DNA from: Citrobacter werkmanii NBRC 105721
GTDB taxonomy: Bacteria; Pseudomonadota; Gammaproteobacteria; Enterobacterales; Enterobacteriaceae
Direction of reading: 5' to 3'
Length of the DNA: 64,000 nucleotides
Assembly: GCA_000759755.1 (NCBI GenBank)
Contig: BBMW01000010.1
Location: 1-64,000, forward strand
Shown: piece by piece, positions 20,946-34,394 of the stretch
Numbering within the stretch: the stretch's first letter is position 1
Layout of the letters: each line of letters starts with the position of its first letter
The notes under the pieces: generated by a model
Database searches by the model: none
The model's input: only the letters and a program-made list of their open reading frames with translations
What the model was told of the DNA's origin: nothing
Position numbers and translations under genes: made by a program

Positions 20946-22033
20946 GCCATACACTTCGCCCGACGATCGTCCACGCGTTTAGCAAACCACGCGGTCGTCA
21001 GATTACGCGTGATCTTCGGGCTTTCCAACTGAATACCAGGCAGCATTTCACGCGGTAGTGATTTACCGCTCTTCGCTTCCGCCAGCTTATAGACCTTCTC
21101 GTACAGCGCAGTCTCTTCAAAGGCCAGGCTATCGCCCTTTTGCAGTTGCCGGTGGATCTCACTCTCGCTCATCTCCAGCTTCCCGGCCAGCTTGCGTACC
21201 GCCAGCTCCGTTTTGCCCGGCTCGCTGCTGCCGTAGAGAATCAAATCCCCGTCCAGCGCCAGCTTCACTCCGCTGGCTTTACTGACTGCATTCTGAAAAG
21301 CCGCATTGCGGCTGGCGTACCAGCCGGCATTAAAATCTGCAAAGCGGAAAATTGGCGCACTGTAATTCGCCGGATAATTGAGCAGATGATAAGTGCCAAA
21401 CCACAGTCCGCCGCGTCGGCTGAACACTTCCTGACGGACCGTCCCTGCCATTTTCCATGGATAGCCGCTGGCGTGCTGCTCGGCAAACGCAATGCTGACC
21501 TGCATCGGTCCGCCGGTATGCACCGGATTCAGTGAACCAAACAGCGTCTGCCCCATCGGTACCATATTGATGAAATCATCAAAGATGGCACTAAGCTGTT
21601 TTTCCGTCTTCACCGTATCCAGACGCTCACTGTAGCTTTTCCCCGTTGGGGAGTTAATCTTCAGCGCAGTGTGCACCACAAACAGCGGAATATGCATGCG
21701 CTCGGCGCGACGGTCGATCTCTTTCCAGGCGATTTTACTTAAGCCAGGAACCGCCGGATCGGCCTGGTAGTTTGACTCCTGTTGCGCGACCGCCAGCACC
21801 GAACAGATGTTTTCAACCGTCGGCGCCAGCTTCTGACTTTCAAACGTCTTCGCCAGATCCTGCGCCCACGCATCCCGGTCTTTCACGCTGGCGGGCATTT
21901 TCTGGCGCACCACGCTCGCCACATCGACGGCTTTCTCCCCTTTTTTTAACGGCTGCGCGGGTGGGCTACTACATCCCACCAACACCAATGCGGCCAGCCC
22001 AGACAAGGGGTAAAGACGGGAAACCGTCGACAT
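20930..22033 (-). CDS. yaiW: YaiW, surface-exposed outer-membrane lipoprotein
   Basis: DUF1615 lipoprotein reported in E. coli to sit on the outer membrane and help SbmA-dependent uptake of proline-rich peptides such as Bac7. The 367 residues have a signal peptide with lipobox LVGC, lipidation at Cys21, then a proline-rich SSPPAQPLK linker. The start follows sbmA's stop by 14 nt on the same strand, so sbmA-yaiW is an operon and a functional pair. It overlaps yaiY at the 3' end. Confidence 0.93.
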   Translation of the reverse strand: MSTVSRLYPLSGLAALVLVGCSSPPAQPLKKGEKAVDVASVVRQKMPASVKDRDAWAQDLAKTFESQKLAPTVENICSVLAVAQQESNYQADPAVPGLSKIAWKEIDRRAERMHIPLFVVHTALKINSPTGKSYSERLDTVKTEKQLSAIFDDFINMVPMGQTLFGSLNPVHTGGPMQVSIAFAEQHASGYPWKMAGTVRQEVFSRRGGLWFGTYHLLNYPANYSAPIFRFADFNAGWYASRNAAFQNAVSKASGVKLALDGDLILYGSSEPGKTELAVRKLAGKLEMSESEIHRQLQKGDSLAFEETALYEKVYKLAEAKSGKSLPREMLPGIQLESPKITRNLTTAWFAKRVDDRRAKCMAQSSL

Positions 22034-22047
22034 AACATCTCCTTTTG

Positions 22048-23268
22048 TTAACTAAGAGTATGGGTCACTTGCTGAATATCCTGGCCATCAAGCTCGCGTT
22101 CAAAGCTGCGCAGACGCTTATAAATAGACATCAGTTCAACTAACGTTGTCCAGGAGTTAATCAGATACTGGAACGAGCCGCGCACCTGGCCAAATACGTT
22201 GGTAATTTGCGTCATCAAACCGAGCGTTATCGTACCGGCAACAATCGACGGAAACAGCAGGAACAAACCGAAAACGTTATCAACCTGCAGGTACAGAATA
22301 CGGGCGATGTTAAAATACATATAGTGGAAATAGAGACGGAAATAGTTTTGCCGTACTGCATGGAACAGTTCACGCACCGTCGGCGGCGTCGCACGACTGG
22401 CATCATCTTCACCGTATACCAGTTCCTTACGGTAAGCCGCCTCCACGCGCTGGTTTTTAAATTCCAGGCCCGGAAGTTTGATCCCGACTACCGCCAGCAA
22501 GCCGGTTCCCATCAGCGACCAGACAATCGCGGCAATCACCAGCCCATAAGGGACATGTCCGATAATCGGCAGATCAGGAACATGCGCCGACAGCGTAACC
22601 AGCACCGGTAAGAAGGCAATCAGCGTCATAATCGCGTTGATAAAGCTAACGCCCATATTCTCCAGCGTGGAGGCAAAACGCATGGTGTCTTCCTGCACAC
22701 GCTGTGCTGCGCCTTCGATATGTCGCAGATGCTGCCAGTGCGCCATATAGTGTTCGTTCATCGCTGTGCGCCAGCGAAACACATAGTGGCTGACGAAGAA
22801 ATTGTTCATCACGCCAATGACCACGGCAATCAGCGCAATACCGAGAAAGATACCCACTTCATTATAGAACTGCTCAATTTTCACCTTATGCGGTGCGCTG
22901 AGCGCGGTTTGAATGAGATCGTAGAATGGCGCATACCAGGCGTTGACGGCAACGCCAACCTCAACCAGAAACCAGGTTACAAAAATTATCAGTGAGGTAC
23001 CCAGAATGGACCAATACTGCCAACGGTGCGGGCTGTAGAGAAACCAGAATAGCGCGAACATCCCGACACAAAGAATGTAGTAAGCATAAAAAATCAGGTA
23101 ATCCAGCGACCAGAAACGCGCTGCGCTAATCGGTACATCCCCCGACGCGCCGGTAATGCGTGCAACCCAGGCTCCCCCACCTGCTTGCCAGAATACAACA
23201 GCGACCAGTGCCCAAATAAATGCCGAAATAAAGAATGGTCCCGGCTTTGGGAAAAAAGACTTAAACAT
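22048..23268 (-). CDS. sbmA: SbmA, peptide-antibiotic transporter
   Basis: Inner-membrane proton-driven importer of microcins B17/J25, bleomycin, proline-rich antimicrobial peptides and other peptides (SbmA/BacA family). The 406 residues equal the E. coli protein. There are about seven membrane helices, starting with the segment [15 protein letters not shown]. No ATP-binding domain is present, as expected. First gene of sbmA-yaiW, divergent from ampH. Confidence 0.96.
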   Translation of the reverse strand: MFKSFFPKPGPFFISAFIWALVAVVFWQAGGGAWVARITGASGDVPISAARFWSLDYLIFYAYYILCVGMFALFWFLYSPHRWQYWSILGTSLIIFVTWFLVEVGVAVNAWYAPFYDLIQTALSAPHKVKIEQFYNEVGIFLGIALIAVVIGVMNNFFVSHYVFRWRTAMNEHYMAHWQHLRHIEGAAQRVQEDTMRFASTLENMGVSFINAIMTLIAFLPVLVTLSAHVPDLPIIGHVPYGLVIAAIVWSLMGTGLLAVVGIKLPGLEFKNQRVEAAYRKELVYGEDDASRATPPTVRELFHAVRQNYFRLYFHYMYFNIARILYLQVDNVFGLFLLFPSIVAGTITLGLMTQITNVFGQVRGSFQYLINSWTTLVELMSIYKRLRSFERELDGQDIQQVTHTLS

Positions 23269-23652
23269 AATGCTCTCCTGCTAACTTCTTATCGTTATGA
23301 CGACTGCTGTGCATTTGCCTCCGTGAAGTGCGGTGGCGAGACGGCTTACGCCCAAAAACACAAGCTGAAACCGACAATTGTGACCAGAACCGCGGCACAT
23401 AGTTCGCCCCCCGGTGATGAAGAATTGTTTCTGTGGTTTTCACACTCGATAACGTTCCAGCATGTGCAGATTATCACAGCGTGAGATCACAAAAGCGAAC
23501 ATCCACAATCCGGGAAACGCTCACGTTTACTCATCGTTACGTTTTTCACACTATCATTGGCTGATAAGCGCTTTGCAATACGCCGTTGAGTAGTATAAAT
23601 ACGCATACGCACGACATCCTTTTTCATTTTTTCTAACTCATGGACACCACCG
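23269..23652. promoter_or_regulatory. Divergent sbmA/ampH control region
   Basis: A 384-bp spacer without a gene. Towards ampH there is a -10-like TATAAA near 23595. Around 23475-23495, TCACAGCGTGAGATCACA forms interleaved inverted half-sites. In E. coli sbmA is under sigma E and ampH under BolA/SbmA-linked control, but I see no motif clear enough to assign those here. Confidence 0.35.
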
Positions 23653-24810
23653 TTGAAACGTAGTCTGCTTTTTTCTGCCGCGCTGTGTGCGGCGTCATTG
23701 ACATCTGTCCAGGCGGCACAGCCTATAACCGATCCGGTCTTCGCCTCTGATATCGTCGATCGTTATGCCGACCATATATTTTACGGCAGTGGTGCTACGG
23801 GGATGGCGCTCGTGGTGATTGATGGTAATCAACGCGTATTTCGAAGCTTCGGCGAAACGCGCCCCGGCAATAATGTTCATCCACAACTGGATTCCGTGAT
23901 TCGCATTGCCTCTATCACCAAATTAATGACCAGCGAAGTGCTGGTGAAATTACTCGATCAGGGCACAGTTAAACTCAACGATCCATTGAGTAAATATGCA
24001 CCACCTGGCGCACGCGTGCCGACTTATCAGGGAACGCCAATCACGCTGGTGAATCTGGCGACGCATACCAGCGCGCTGCCGCGCGAACAGCCTGGCGGCG
24101 CGGCAAAGCGCCCGGTGTTTGTCTGGCCAACCCGCGAGCAGCGCTGGAACTATCTCTCAACCGCTACGCTTAAAGCAGCTCCAGGATCGCAAGCTTCTTA
24201 TTCAAATCTGGCATTCGACCTGCTGGCCGATGCGCTGGGAGCTGCTGCCGGTAAGCCTTATCCGCAACTCTTTGAAGAAAAAATTACCCGACCGCTGGGG
24301 ATGAAAGACACCACCTTTACCCCATCCCCCGATCAGTGCAGACGCCTGATGGTCGCGGAAAAAGGCGCCAGCCCTTGTAACAATACCCTGGCGGCGATGG
24401 GCAGCGGCGGCGTCTATTCAACGCCTGGCGATATGATGCGCTGGATGCAGCAGTATCTCTCTTCTGATTTTTATCATCGTAGCCAGCAAGCCGACCGTAT
24501 GCAGACGCTGATTTATCAGCGTACACAGTTAACCAAAGTGATAGGGATGGACGTTCCGGGCAAAGCCGATGCGCTTGGTTTGGGCTGGGTGTATATGGCA
24601 CCGAAGAATGGTCGTCCGGGAATTATTCAAAAAACCGGTGGTGGTGGCGGTTTCATTACCTATATGGCGATGATCCCGCAGCAAAATGTCGGGGCGTTTG
24701 TCGTGGTGACCCGTTCTCCGCTGACCCGCTTTACCAATATGAGCGACGGTATCAACGATTTGGTCGCAGAGTTGAGCGGGAACAAACCGCAGGTTATTCC
24801 CGCATCCTGA
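23653..24810 (+). CDS. ampH: AmpH, class C penicillin-binding DD-peptidase
   Basis: Periplasmic, membrane-associated DD-carboxypeptidase and endopeptidase used in peptidoglycan remodelling, related to AmpC beta-lactamase. The 385 residues begin with TTG and a signal peptide of about 21 (ending SVQAA). The catalytic SxxK is Ser87-Ile-Thr-Lys90. The YSN motif is in QASYSNLAFD, and the KTG motif is in IIQKTGGGGG. In E. coli AmpH is linked to SbmA-dependent peptide uptake, and here it is divergent from sbmA. Its terminator hairpin lies inside the 3' end of iprA. Confidence 0.95.
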   Translation: MKRSLLFSAALCAASLTSVQAAQPITDPVFASDIVDRYADHIFYGSGATGMALVVIDGNQRVFRSFGETRPGNNVHPQLDSVIRIASITKLMTSEVLVKLLDQGTVKLNDPLSKYAPPGARVPTYQGTPITLVNLATHTSALPREQPGGAAKRPVFVWPTREQRWNYLSTATLKAAPGSQASYSNLAFDLLADALGAAAGKPYPQLFEEKITRPLGMKDTTFTPSPDQCRRLMVAEKGASPCNNTLAAMGSGGVYSTPGDMMRWMQQYLSSDFYHRSQQADRMQTLIYQRTQLTKVIGMDVPGKADALGLGWVYMAPKNGRPGIIQKTGGGGGFITYMAMIPQQNVGAFVVVTRSPLTRFTNMSDGINDLVAELSGNKPQVIPAS

Positions 24811-24811
24811 T

Positions 24812-25435
24812 TCAATACTCAAAAGGCAAACGGTTAATGCTCACCAGTTTGCCTTTATTCATTTCAATGTAACCACCTTTACGCAATGCCGCGAGGACCT
24901 CAGCGACTACTGAGCGTGAAATTCGTGTGCGCTGGTGAATATAGTTCATCACACCGACACGCGAGCGCAGGACGTCGTCCCATTTCGTCATGGATATCAA
25001 CGTCGCGCGAATCTGATCATAGGAGTTATTGCCGATCAACTGGAGATCGCGCATTTCAAGCATGCAGTTCTGCCAAGCCAACCAGCAAAAAGCTTCGCGC
25101 CAAAGTTGGCATTGTTCAATTAAATTAATCGTTTGTGAGGCAGGAAGATGATATCCCGTACAATTACTTTCGGTTATTAATCTGTATTGTACATCGGTTT
25201 TCATCACACCATCTGAAAGCCCCATAATAAATGGTGCCTGCGCGATGCCGACCAGTACATTCTCCCCGCGTCTCAGGGAAACTATACCGCTTAAAATAAT
25301 AAAGGTGTCATCGCTATTTATATCACTGGAATATATAATTTCTTTATCTTTATCACATTCAAAGTGTTTACCATATTTTGATAAACATTTATCCAGCTTA
25401 CTAAATTCAGGAAGAGGTTTATTAGTAGATAACAT
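24812..25435 (-). CDS. iprA: IprA (YaiV), Crp-Fnr-like regulator
   Basis: DNA-binding protein described in Salmonella and E. coli as an inhibitor of hydrogen-peroxide resistance. The 207 residues have an N-terminal cNMP-like beta domain (about 15-110) and a C-terminal winged HTH with IHQRTRISRSVVAEVLAALR. I start it at the ATG at 25433-25435, which has AAGGAA 7 nt upstream and matches the E. coli start (MLS). A longer frame to 25480 would run through the terminator of the neighbouring autotransporter gene. It is convergent with ampH, with 1 nt between stops. Confidence 0.9.
   Translation of the reverse strand: MLSTNKPLPEFSKLDKCLSKYGKHFECDKDKEIIYSSDINSDDTFIILSGIVSLRRGENVLVGIAQAPFIMGLSDGVMKTDVQYRLITESNCTGYHLPASQTINLIEQCQLWREAFCWLAWQNCMLEMRDLQLIGNNSYDQIRATLISMTKWDDVLRSRVGVMNYIHQRTRISRSVVAEVLAALRKGGYIEMNKGKLVSINRLPFEY
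24822..24860 (+). terminator. ampH terminator embedded in iprA
   Basis: AAAGGCAAAC (24822-24831) pairs with GTTTGCCTTT (24847-24856), followed by ATTC. It lies 12 nt after the ampH stop, but within the last 15 codons of the convergent iprA, so the same bases encode the IprA C-terminus. Confidence 0.72.
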
Positions 25436-25453
25436 TGCGCGTTCCTTGCAATA

Positions 25454-25481
25454 AATGCCCGTCAAATCCGTGACGGGCATT
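25454..25481 (-). terminator. Terminator of the autotransporter gene
   Basis: AATGCCCGTCA (25454-25464) pairs with TGACGGGCATT (25471-25481). On the minus strand it follows the stop of the yaiT-like gene by about 42 nt, with ATTGC beyond. It lies in the spacer just upstream of iprA. Confidence 0.75.
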
Positions 25482-25522
25482 TTCCAGATTAAATTACCTT
25501 TACTTTCTTTGCGAGAAAATTA

Positions 25523-28444
<2,922 letters not shown>

Positions 28445-28949
28445 TTGTCATCCCTCCTCAGGGACGTAATATAGTTGATCCATCAATTATCAATGCATAG
28501 AAAACATTTTATGTTTCGCAGGGAGGATTATGCGATGTCATAGCCGAAAGGTTCAATTATTCTTTGTCTTAAGTCCGAATCCGGACGGGCAATAAAAACT
28601 TCGAAACAAAAACGCCAGTAATTTATAAAATCACTTTATTTTTTAATCAATTAACATTAATAAAACCGCATAATAAATACGTTCTAATTATAAATAAAAA
28701 CAAAACAGATACGAGAGAAATAAATAGCTAACCAATACCTTTTAGTTAAAATAAAATTAAATAAAACTAAATCCACGTTGAAATTTATCAATATAAAAAA
28801 TAATTACAATCACAAAAATGCAAATAATAGATAGGTTAAGAGGTAGCAAAGAGAGCCCACCATCCCCACATAACGCCAACTTTCGTAAACCACCCGCCAT
28901 CAGGTTCGGGTATACTACGGCCTTCGATTCCACAAACATCAGGCATACC
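28445..28949. promoter_or_regulatory. AT-rich divergent yaiT/hemB spacer
   Basis: A 505-bp intergenic region, very AT-rich between 28610 and 28830 (long runs of AAATAAA and TTTAAT type). That base composition is typical of H-NS-silenced adhesin promoters, which is my inference. The hemB-proximal part (28890-28949) is conserved-looking, with a TATACT -10-like element near 28911. No small gene was recognised. Confidence 0.4.
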
Positions 28950-29924
28950 ATGACAGACCTAATCCAACGCCCTCGCCGCCTGCGCAAATCTCCTGCGCTA
29001 CGCGCTATGTTTGAAGAGACAACACTCAGCTTAAATGACCTGGTGTTGCCGATCTTTGTTGAAGAAGAACTCGACGATTACAAAGCTATCGACGCCATGC
29101 CAGGCGTGATGCGCATTCCAGAGAAACACCTGGCCCGCGAGATTGAACGCATTGCCAATGCAGGTATCCGTTCGGTCATGACCTTCGGTATTTCCCACCA
29201 CACCGACGACACCGGCAGCGACGCATGGAAAGAAGATGGTCTGGTGGCGCGCATGTCGCGTATCTGTAAGCAGACCGTACCGGAAATGATCGTCATGTCC
29301 GACACTTGCTTCTGTGAATACACCTCGCATGGTCACTGCGGTGTGTTGTGCGATCATGGCGTTGATAATGATTTAACCCTTGCCAACCTCGGCAAACAGG
29401 CAGTCGTTGCTGCCGCTGCGGGTGCAGATTTTATCGCGCCTTCCGCCGCAATGGACGGTCAGGTGCAGGCGATTCGCCAGGCGCTGGATGCTGCGGGCTT
29501 CACCGATACCGCGATCATGTCCTACTCCACTAAGTTTGCCTCTTCTTTCTATGGCCCGTTCCGTGAAGCAGCAGGTACGGCGCTGAAGGGCGATCGTAAA
29601 ACCTATCAGATGAACCCGATGAACCGCCGCGAGGCGATTCGCGAATCACTGCTGGATGAAGCCCAGGGCGCAGACTGCCTGATGGTGAAACCGGCCGGCG
29701 CGTACCTCGATATTCTGCGCGATATCCGCGAACGCACCGAACTGCCAATTGGCGCTTATCAGGTCAGCGGTGAATACGCGATGATCAAGTTCGCAGCGAT
29801 GGCGGGTGCTATCGATGAAGAGAAAGTGGTGCTGGAAAGCTTAGGGTCGATCAAACGCGCGGGCGCGGATCTGATCTTCAGCTACTTTGCGCTGGATCTG
29901 GCTGAGAAAAAAATTCTGCGTTAA
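28950..29924 (+). CDS. hemB: HemB, delta-aminolevulinate dehydratase
   Basis: Porphobilinogen synthase, which condenses two 5-aminolevulinate molecules in haem synthesis. The 324 residues from the ATG at 28950 ([18 protein letters not shown]) equal the E. coli protein. The zinc cysteines are in [17 protein letters not shown]. The Schiff-base lysines are in [12 protein letters not shown] and [11 protein letters not shown]. Further in-frame ATGs upstream lie in the AT-rich spacer and are not conserved. A REP-type palindrome follows the stop. Confidence 0.97.
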   Translation: MTDLIQRPRRLRKSPALRAMFEETTLSLNDLVLPIFVEEELDDYKAIDAMPGVMRIPEKHLAREIERIANAGIRSVMTFGISHHTDDTGSDAWKEDGLVARMSRICKQTVPEMIVMSDTCFCEYTSHGHCGVLCDHGVDNDLTLANLGKQAVVAAAAGADFIAPSAAMDGQVQAIRQALDAAGFTDTAIMSYSTKFASSFYGPFREAAGTALKGDRKTYQMNPMNRREAIRESLLDEAQGADCLMVKPAGAYLDILRDIRERTELPIGAYQVSGEYAMIKFAAMAGAIDEEKVVLESLGSIKRAGADLIFSYFALDLAEKKILR

Positions 29925-29934
29925 TTTACCTTGT

Positions 29935-30003
29935 GCCGGATGGCGGCTTCGCCTTATCGGGCCTGCTCTACTGTAGGTCCGGTCAGCGAAGCGCCAGCGC
30001 CAT
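29935..30003. repeat. REP-type palindromes after hemB
   Basis: GCCGGATGGCGGCTTCGCCT and the following TATCGGGCCTGC form a REP unit. A second, degenerate unit follows (GGTCCGGTCAGCG...CGCCAGCGCC). It lies between the convergent hemB and tauD and probably serves as a transcript end or gyrase site, as such repeats do in E. coli. Confidence 0.75.
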
Positions 30004-30855
30004 TTATCCCGCCCGATAAAAAGGTTTGTCCCCCAGAATCGTCGCCCGGTGCATAATGCGCCTCTGCGGCAGATAATCCGCATTGGCGTAGTGCTGCGTC
30101 ACGCGATTATCCCAAATCGCCACATCGTTAGGCTGCCAGCGCCAGCGCACCTGGAACTCCGGTTTGGTGATGTGTGCAAACAGGAATCCCAGCAGCGCCT
30201 CGCTCTCTTTTTCCGTTACATCGACAATTCGTGTGGTAAATCCTTCATTCACAAACAGCGCCTGCTTACCCGTTACCGGATGGGTACGCACCACCGGGTG
30301 CAGCAACGGCGGATGTTTGGCGACCGCCTCCAGCCAGCGCTGATGCTCCTCTGGCGTCTGGCGATATTTATATTCCTGAAACGATTTACGAAAATCATGC
30401 TCTGCCCGCAGGCCGCTCAGCAGCTGGCGAAACGGCTGTGAGAGAGCATCATAAGCAGCAATCCCGCTGGTCCACAGCGTATCTCCCCCGGTCGATGGCA
30501 ACTCTTTTGCCGCCAGAATCGCGCCCGCTGGCGGCGTGTCGATAAACGTCACATCAGTGTGCCAGTTGTCGTTATCGGGCGGATTATCGTTGTGGGTATC
30601 CAGCACGATTATTTCGTCCACCCCTTCGGCGTGTGGGTAGACCGGATGAATATGCAGGTCGCCAAAACGTAGCGCCAGCGCGCGCTGCTGCTGTGGCGTA
30701 ATAATCTGCTCACGCAGGAACACCACCTGGTGGCGCAATACAGCATGATAAAGCTGTTCAAACTGGTTATCACTTAATGGACGCGTTAAATCCGCGCCGG
30801 TAATTTGTGCACCAATGTACGGCCCCAGCGGGGTAATGCTCAAACGTTCACTCAT
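30004..30855 (-). CDS. tauD: TauD, taurine dioxygenase
   Basis: Fe(II)/2-oxoglutarate-dependent oxygenase that converts taurine to sulfite and aminoacetaldehyde during sulfur starvation. The 283 residues equal the E. coli protein. The iron ligands are His99 and Asp101 (NWHTDVTF) and the C-terminal His in VTQHYAN, with an Arg in PQRRIMHRAT for 2-oxoglutarate. Its start overlaps the tauC stop by 4 nt. Last gene of tauABCD. Confidence 0.97.
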   Translation of the reverse strand: MSERLSITPLGPYIGAQITGADLTRPLSDNQFEQLYHAVLRHQVVFLREQIITPQQQRALALRFGDLHIHPVYPHAEGVDEIIVLDTHNDNPPDNDNWHTDVTFIDTPPAGAILAAKELPSTGGDTLWTSGIAAYDALSQPFRQLLSGLRAEHDFRKSFQEYKYRQTPEEHQRWLEAVAKHPPLLHPVVRTHPVTGKQALFVNEGFTTRIVDVTEKESEALLGFLFAHITKPEFQVRWRWQPNDVAIWDNRVTQHYANADYLPQRRIMHRATILGDKPFYRAG

Positions 30856-31682
30856 TGTACTTCTCCATGCCAGGGCGTCAGACGGCGCTGAAGCGCGCGC
30901 AGACCCAGCTCTAAAATAAACGCGATAACGGCAATCACCGCGATCCCTGCCAGCACCACATCCGTTGCCAGAAACTCACCGGCTGATTGCACCATGAATC
31001 CTAAACCTCGCGTCGCGGCAATCAGCTCCGCCGCCACCAGGGTCGACCACCCCACGCCCAGTCCAATGCGCAGTCCGGTCAAAATCTCCGGCAAGGCACC
31101 TGGTAAAATCACAAACCACAGCACCTGCGCACGGCTGGCCCCCAGCGACTGCGCGGCCCGGATTCTCACCTGCTGCGCACTTTTTACGCCCGCCAGCGCC
31201 GACATCGCCACAGGGGCGAAAATCGCCAGGTAAATCAGCAGGATCTTGGAGGTTTCACCAATACCAAACCAGATAACCATCAGCGGCAAATAGGCCAATG
31301 GCGGAACCGGACGATACAATTCAATGATTGGATCGAGAATGCCGCGAATCGTCGGACTCAGCCCCATGGCGATACCGACCGGAATCCCCAACAGCACCGC
31401 CGCCAGCAGCGCGATAACAATACGCGTCAAACTGGCCGCCAGATGCTGCCACAGCGTGGCATCCATAAACCCCTGCGGCCCGGCAATACTGATGAGTTTT
31501 TGCAAAACCTGGCCCGGCGGCGGCAGAAACAACGGGCTGATTAACTGCAGCGCCGCCACCGTCCACCACAGCGCCAAAATGGCGGCCAGCGTACCGAGGC
31601 TTAAAGTCATCTGGCGCGAGAACGGCCAGCGCCAGTTCAGCGCCCGCGGGCGGCGAGGTTTGTCATTAATCACCACGCTCAT
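30852..31682 (-). CDS. tauC: TauC, taurine ABC transporter permease
   Basis: Inner-membrane permease of the taurine/alkanesulfonate importer. The 276 residues have about six membrane helices and the BPD-permease EAA-type loop around [22 protein letters not shown], which contacts TauB. It overlaps tauB and tauD by 4 nt at each end, indicating coupled translation. Expected control is by Cbl/CysB, but I did not find a defined site. Confidence 0.96.
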   Translation of the reverse strand: MSVVINDKPRRPRALNWRWPFSRQMTLSLGTLAAILALWWTVAALQLISPLFLPPPGQVLQKLISIAGPQGFMDATLWQHLAASLTRIVIALLAAVLLGIPVGIAMGLSPTIRGILDPIIELYRPVPPLAYLPLMVIWFGIGETSKILLIYLAIFAPVAMSALAGVKSAQQVRIRAAQSLGASRAQVLWFVILPGALPEILTGLRIGLGVGWSTLVAAELIAATRGLGFMVQSAGEFLATDVVLAGIAVIAVIAFILELGLRALQRRLTPWHGEVQ

Positions 31683-32446
31683 GAGAAGGCCTCCCGTTGT
31701 TCAAAGACACGACTTAACACATACTCGCGCATGGCGATAAACTGCGGATCGGACTTAATGCTGCGACTCGCCTCTCCGGCCACAAAACGCCGGGCGAAAT
31801 TAAGCGGCAGTCGTTCCAGCACCCGGCCAGGGCCTGGCGACAGCAATACCAGTTCCGTGGCCATAAACACCGCTTCTTCGATATCATGGGTAATCAACAG
31901 CACCTGTTTCCCCGTTTCATGCCAAAGTTTCAGCAGCAGGGTTTGCATCTGCTCGCGGGTAAAGGCGTCGAGCGCGCCAAACGGCTCATCGAGTAGCAAC
32001 AACTGCGGGTTGGCCGCCAGCGCCCGGGCAATGCCGACGCGCTGACGCTGCCCACCGGAAAGCTGCCAGATAAAGCGTTTTTCCGCGCCCTCCAGCCCCA
32101 CTTTCTGCAACATTTCCTGAGCAATACGCTGACGCTGCGGCTTCTCCATGCCCGTCAGTTGCAGACCGAAGGTGACGTTGTCCTGCACGTTGCGCCAGGG
32201 CAACAGACCTTCATTCTGAAACACCACTCCACGTTCTGCGCCAGGTCCTTCGACCTTACTGCCCGTCAGCATAATGCTGCCGTGTTGATACGGTACAAAT
32301 CCGGCAATCAGATTTAACAATGTGGTTTTCCCACAACCGGAAGGTCCCAGCACCACCAGCAGTTCACCGCTATCGAGCGTCAGGTTGATATCCTCAAGCA
32401 CCGGTTTGCCGCCGTAACTGGCATTAAGATGAGAGATTTGCAGCAT
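31679..32446 (-). CDS. tauB: TauB, taurine ABC transporter ATPase
   Basis: ATP-binding subunit of the taurine importer. The 255 residues carry Walker [10 protein letters not shown] near 34-42, the signature [15 protein letters not shown], Walker [13 protein letters not shown], and the switch histidine in [10 protein letters not shown]. It begins 11 nt after tauA and overlaps tauC by 4 nt. Confidence 0.97.
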   Translation of the reverse strand: MLQISHLNASYGGKPVLEDINLTLDSGELLVVLGPSGCGKTTLLNLIAGFVPYQHGSIMLTGSKVEGPGAERGVVFQNEGLLPWRNVQDNVTFGLQLTGMEKPQRQRIAQEMLQKVGLEGAEKRFIWQLSGGQRQRVGIARALAANPQLLLLDEPFGALDAFTREQMQTLLLKLWHETGKQVLLITHDIEEAVFMATELVLLSPGPGRVLERLPLNFARRFVAGEASRSIKSDPQFIAMREYVLSRVFEQREAFS

Positions 32447-32457
32447 CAGCGTCCCCT

Positions 32458-33420
32458 TTATTGCACGAAACGATCGGTCACGTACTGGCTATAATCCGTC
32501 GCTACGGCGGGCACTTTGCCCTGCTCTTTAAGGAACTGCGCGGTGTCGATAATCGCTTTGTTCACCGGCCCGGTTAACTCGGCGGTTTGCTGCTGCGGAG
32601 TCAGATAGGTGTTACCTTTCACCAGCCCCGGCACATCCGCCTCTGGCACACCGCTTAAGCGCGCCAGCTTGCTGATATTCTCCGGTTGTTTGAGCCAGGC
32701 ATCCGGGTTGGCGATATAGGGCTGCTGCGCATCGATGGCGCTTTTCGCAAATGCTTTCACTACCTCAGGGTATTTCTCGGCAAAATCTTTGCGTACCACC
32801 CACACGTCCAGCGTTGGCGCCCCCCATTCACCGACTTTTTCCGAGTCAGTCAGTACCTTGCCGTCTTTTTCCAGCGCATTGACTGCAGGCGCCCAGACGT
32901 ACGCGCCGTCAATATCTCCGCGCTGCCAGGCGGCAATAATCGCCGGCGGCTGAAGGTTCACAATCTCTACCTGGCCGGGTTTAATCCCCCAATGTTTCAG
33001 CGCTGCCAGCAGGCTGTAATGGGTGGTGGAAATAAACGGCACGGCAATGCGCTTACCAATCAAATCTTCCGGTTTACTGATGTTTTTCTTCACCACCAGC
33101 GCTTCAGAATTGCCAAGCTTTGACGCCAGCAGGAAAACCTCAATCGGCACCTGCTGGCTGGCCGCTACCGCCAGCGGACTGGAGCCGAGGTTACCTATTT
33201 GTACGTCGCCGGATGCCAACGCGCGGACGATGCTCGCGCCGCTGTCGAACTTGCGCCAGTCAACGGTGGCTCCACTCTCTTTAGCAAAGGTGTTATCCGC
33301 CTGCGCCACTTTGGCGGGTTCGGCGGAAGTTTGATACGCGACGGTGACGTTCACCGCCTGCGCCTGAAATGCGATGAATGCCAGTGCGGCAAGAAGTGTG
33401 TTACGCGATGAATTAGCCAT
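32458..33420 (-). CDS. tauA: TauA, taurine-binding periplasmic protein
   Basis: Substrate-binding protein of the taurine importer and first gene of the tau operon. The 320 residues start at the ATG at 33418-33420 ([18 protein letters not shown]), with a signal peptide ending near FQAQA. The mature part is an SsuA/NMT1-like fold, nearly identical to E. coli TauA through regions such as [15 protein letters not shown]. An ATG 51 nt earlier is in frame but not signal-like. Confidence 0.96.
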   Translation of the reverse strand: MANSSRNTLLAALAFIAFQAQAVNVTVAYQTSAEPAKVAQADNTFAKESGATVDWRKFDSGASIVRALASGDVQIGNLGSSPLAVAASQQVPIEVFLLASKLGNSEALVVKKNISKPEDLIGKRIAVPFISTTHYSLLAALKHWGIKPGQVEIVNLQPPAIIAAWQRGDIDGAYVWAPAVNALEKDGKVLTDSEKVGEWGAPTLDVWVVRKDFAEKYPEVVKAFAKSAIDAQQPYIANPDAWLKQPENISKLARLSGVPEADVPGLVKGNTYLTPQQQTAELTGPVNKAIIDTAQFLKEQGKVPAVATDYSQYVTDRFVQ

Positions 33421-33764
33421 GATTGTCTGCTCCCCAGTCTTGTTATAGGAGGCAGTATTTCGTTGCGGCACACTTTGATAAAGGAATTAAAAATTCTGGC
33501 TAAGAACAAAGCGTTTTTAGAAAAAAACCGGCAATGCTTATACACAAAATCATTCAAGATGCGTCGAGGCGGCAAGGGAAGAAATCCCCAGGAGCATAGA
33601 TAACTATGTGACTGGGGTTTCTGAGTGCAGCCAACAAAGAGGCAGCTTGAAGGATGAAGTGTATTGCGATTTTGTTACATTCGTTACATAACTGCGCCTG
33701 GATGATTGCCAGCGCTGCGCTGGCAGGCATCATAGACGCTATTGTCAGGCAAGAGAGCAATATC
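33421..33764. promoter_or_regulatory. Divergent tauA/uhpA-like spacer
   Basis: A 344-bp region. It holds the tau promoter area (33421-33540, AT-rich), the degenerate ERIC-type repeat (33541-33661), and then about 100 bp leading to the response-regulator start, with an AAGAGAG ribosome-site-like stretch at 33750-33757. No gene is evident. Confidence 0.5.
33541..33661. repeat. Degenerate ERIC/IRU-type element
   Basis: The centre AATCCCCAGGAGCATAGATA and the matching TAACTATGTGACTGGGGTT form the same long inverted repeat as the ERIC cores at 12.9 and 56.9 kb, and GCAGCCAAC and GCTTGAAG-type flanks are recognisable. The terminal arms are diverged, so this is an older copy or a related subfamily. 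It lies between divergent tauA and the uhpA-like gene. Confidence 0.7.
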
Positions 33765-34394
33765 ATGATTCATGTTGTGCTGGTGGATGACCATGTGGTG
33801 GTGCGTTCCGGCTTTGCGCAATTACTCAGTCTCGAAGATGATCTCAACGTCATCGGCCAGTTCAGCAGCGCGGCCCAGGCCTGGCCTGCATTACTGCATG
33901 ACGACGTCAGCGTTGCGGTGATGGACATCGCCATGCCGGATGAAAATGGCCTGAGCCTGCTAAAACGACTGCGGGCGCAGAAGCCCGGTTTTCGCGCCAT
34001 TATTCTTAGCATTTATGACTCGCCAACGTTTGTACAAAGCGCACTGGATGCTGGCGCCAGCGGCTATCTGACCAAGCGCTGCGGACCGGAAGAACTGGTG
34101 CAGGCGGTACGTTCGGTAGGTATGGGCGGGCATTATCTGTGCGCCGATGCGCTGCGAGCCTTACGCGGCGGCGAACAGCCCGCGCAGGTCCTGGAGGTAC
34201 TGACCCCGCGCGAGCGCGAAGTGTTTGATCTATTGGTCAAAGGCGACAGCGTGAAAGAAATTGCCTTTAAGCTCGACCTTAGCCACAAAACAGTACACGT
34301 CCACCGCGCGAACGTGCTGGGCAAACTGCAATGCCACAGCACTATCGAGCTGGTGCATTTTGCCCTCGACCACCAGCTACTGACGGGGCATTAA
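33765..34394 (+). CDS. UhpA-like LuxR/NarL-family response regulator
   Basis: Two-component regulator expected to control the adjacent afu genes. The 209 residues have a receiver domain with acidic pair D8-D9, phospho-accepting Asp54 (VAVMDIAMPDENG) and Lys in GYLTKRCGPEEL, then a LuxR-type HTH near 140-200 (LTPREREVFDLLVKG, HKTVHVHRANVLGKL). It closely resembles UhpA, including the position of Asp54. The start is the ATG at 33765; upstream in-frame codons fall in the ERIC region. Its stop overlaps the kinase start by one base (TAATG). Confidence 0.88.
   Translation: MIHVVLVDDHVVVRSGFAQLLSLEDDLNVIGQFSSAAQAWPALLHDDVSVAVMDIAMPDENGLSLLKRLRAQKPGFRAIILSIYDSPTFVQSALDAGASGYLTKRCGPEELVQAVRSVGMGGHYLCADALRALRGGEQPAQVLEVLTPREREVFDLLVKGDSVKEIAFKLDLSHKTVHVHRANVLGKLQCHSTIELVHFALDHQLLTGH

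Noticed and set aside
25436-25480. Extended start for iprA at 25480
   Set aside because: The extra 15 codons run through the terminator hairpin of the autotransporter gene. The downstream ATG has a good ribosome site and matches the K-12 protein.
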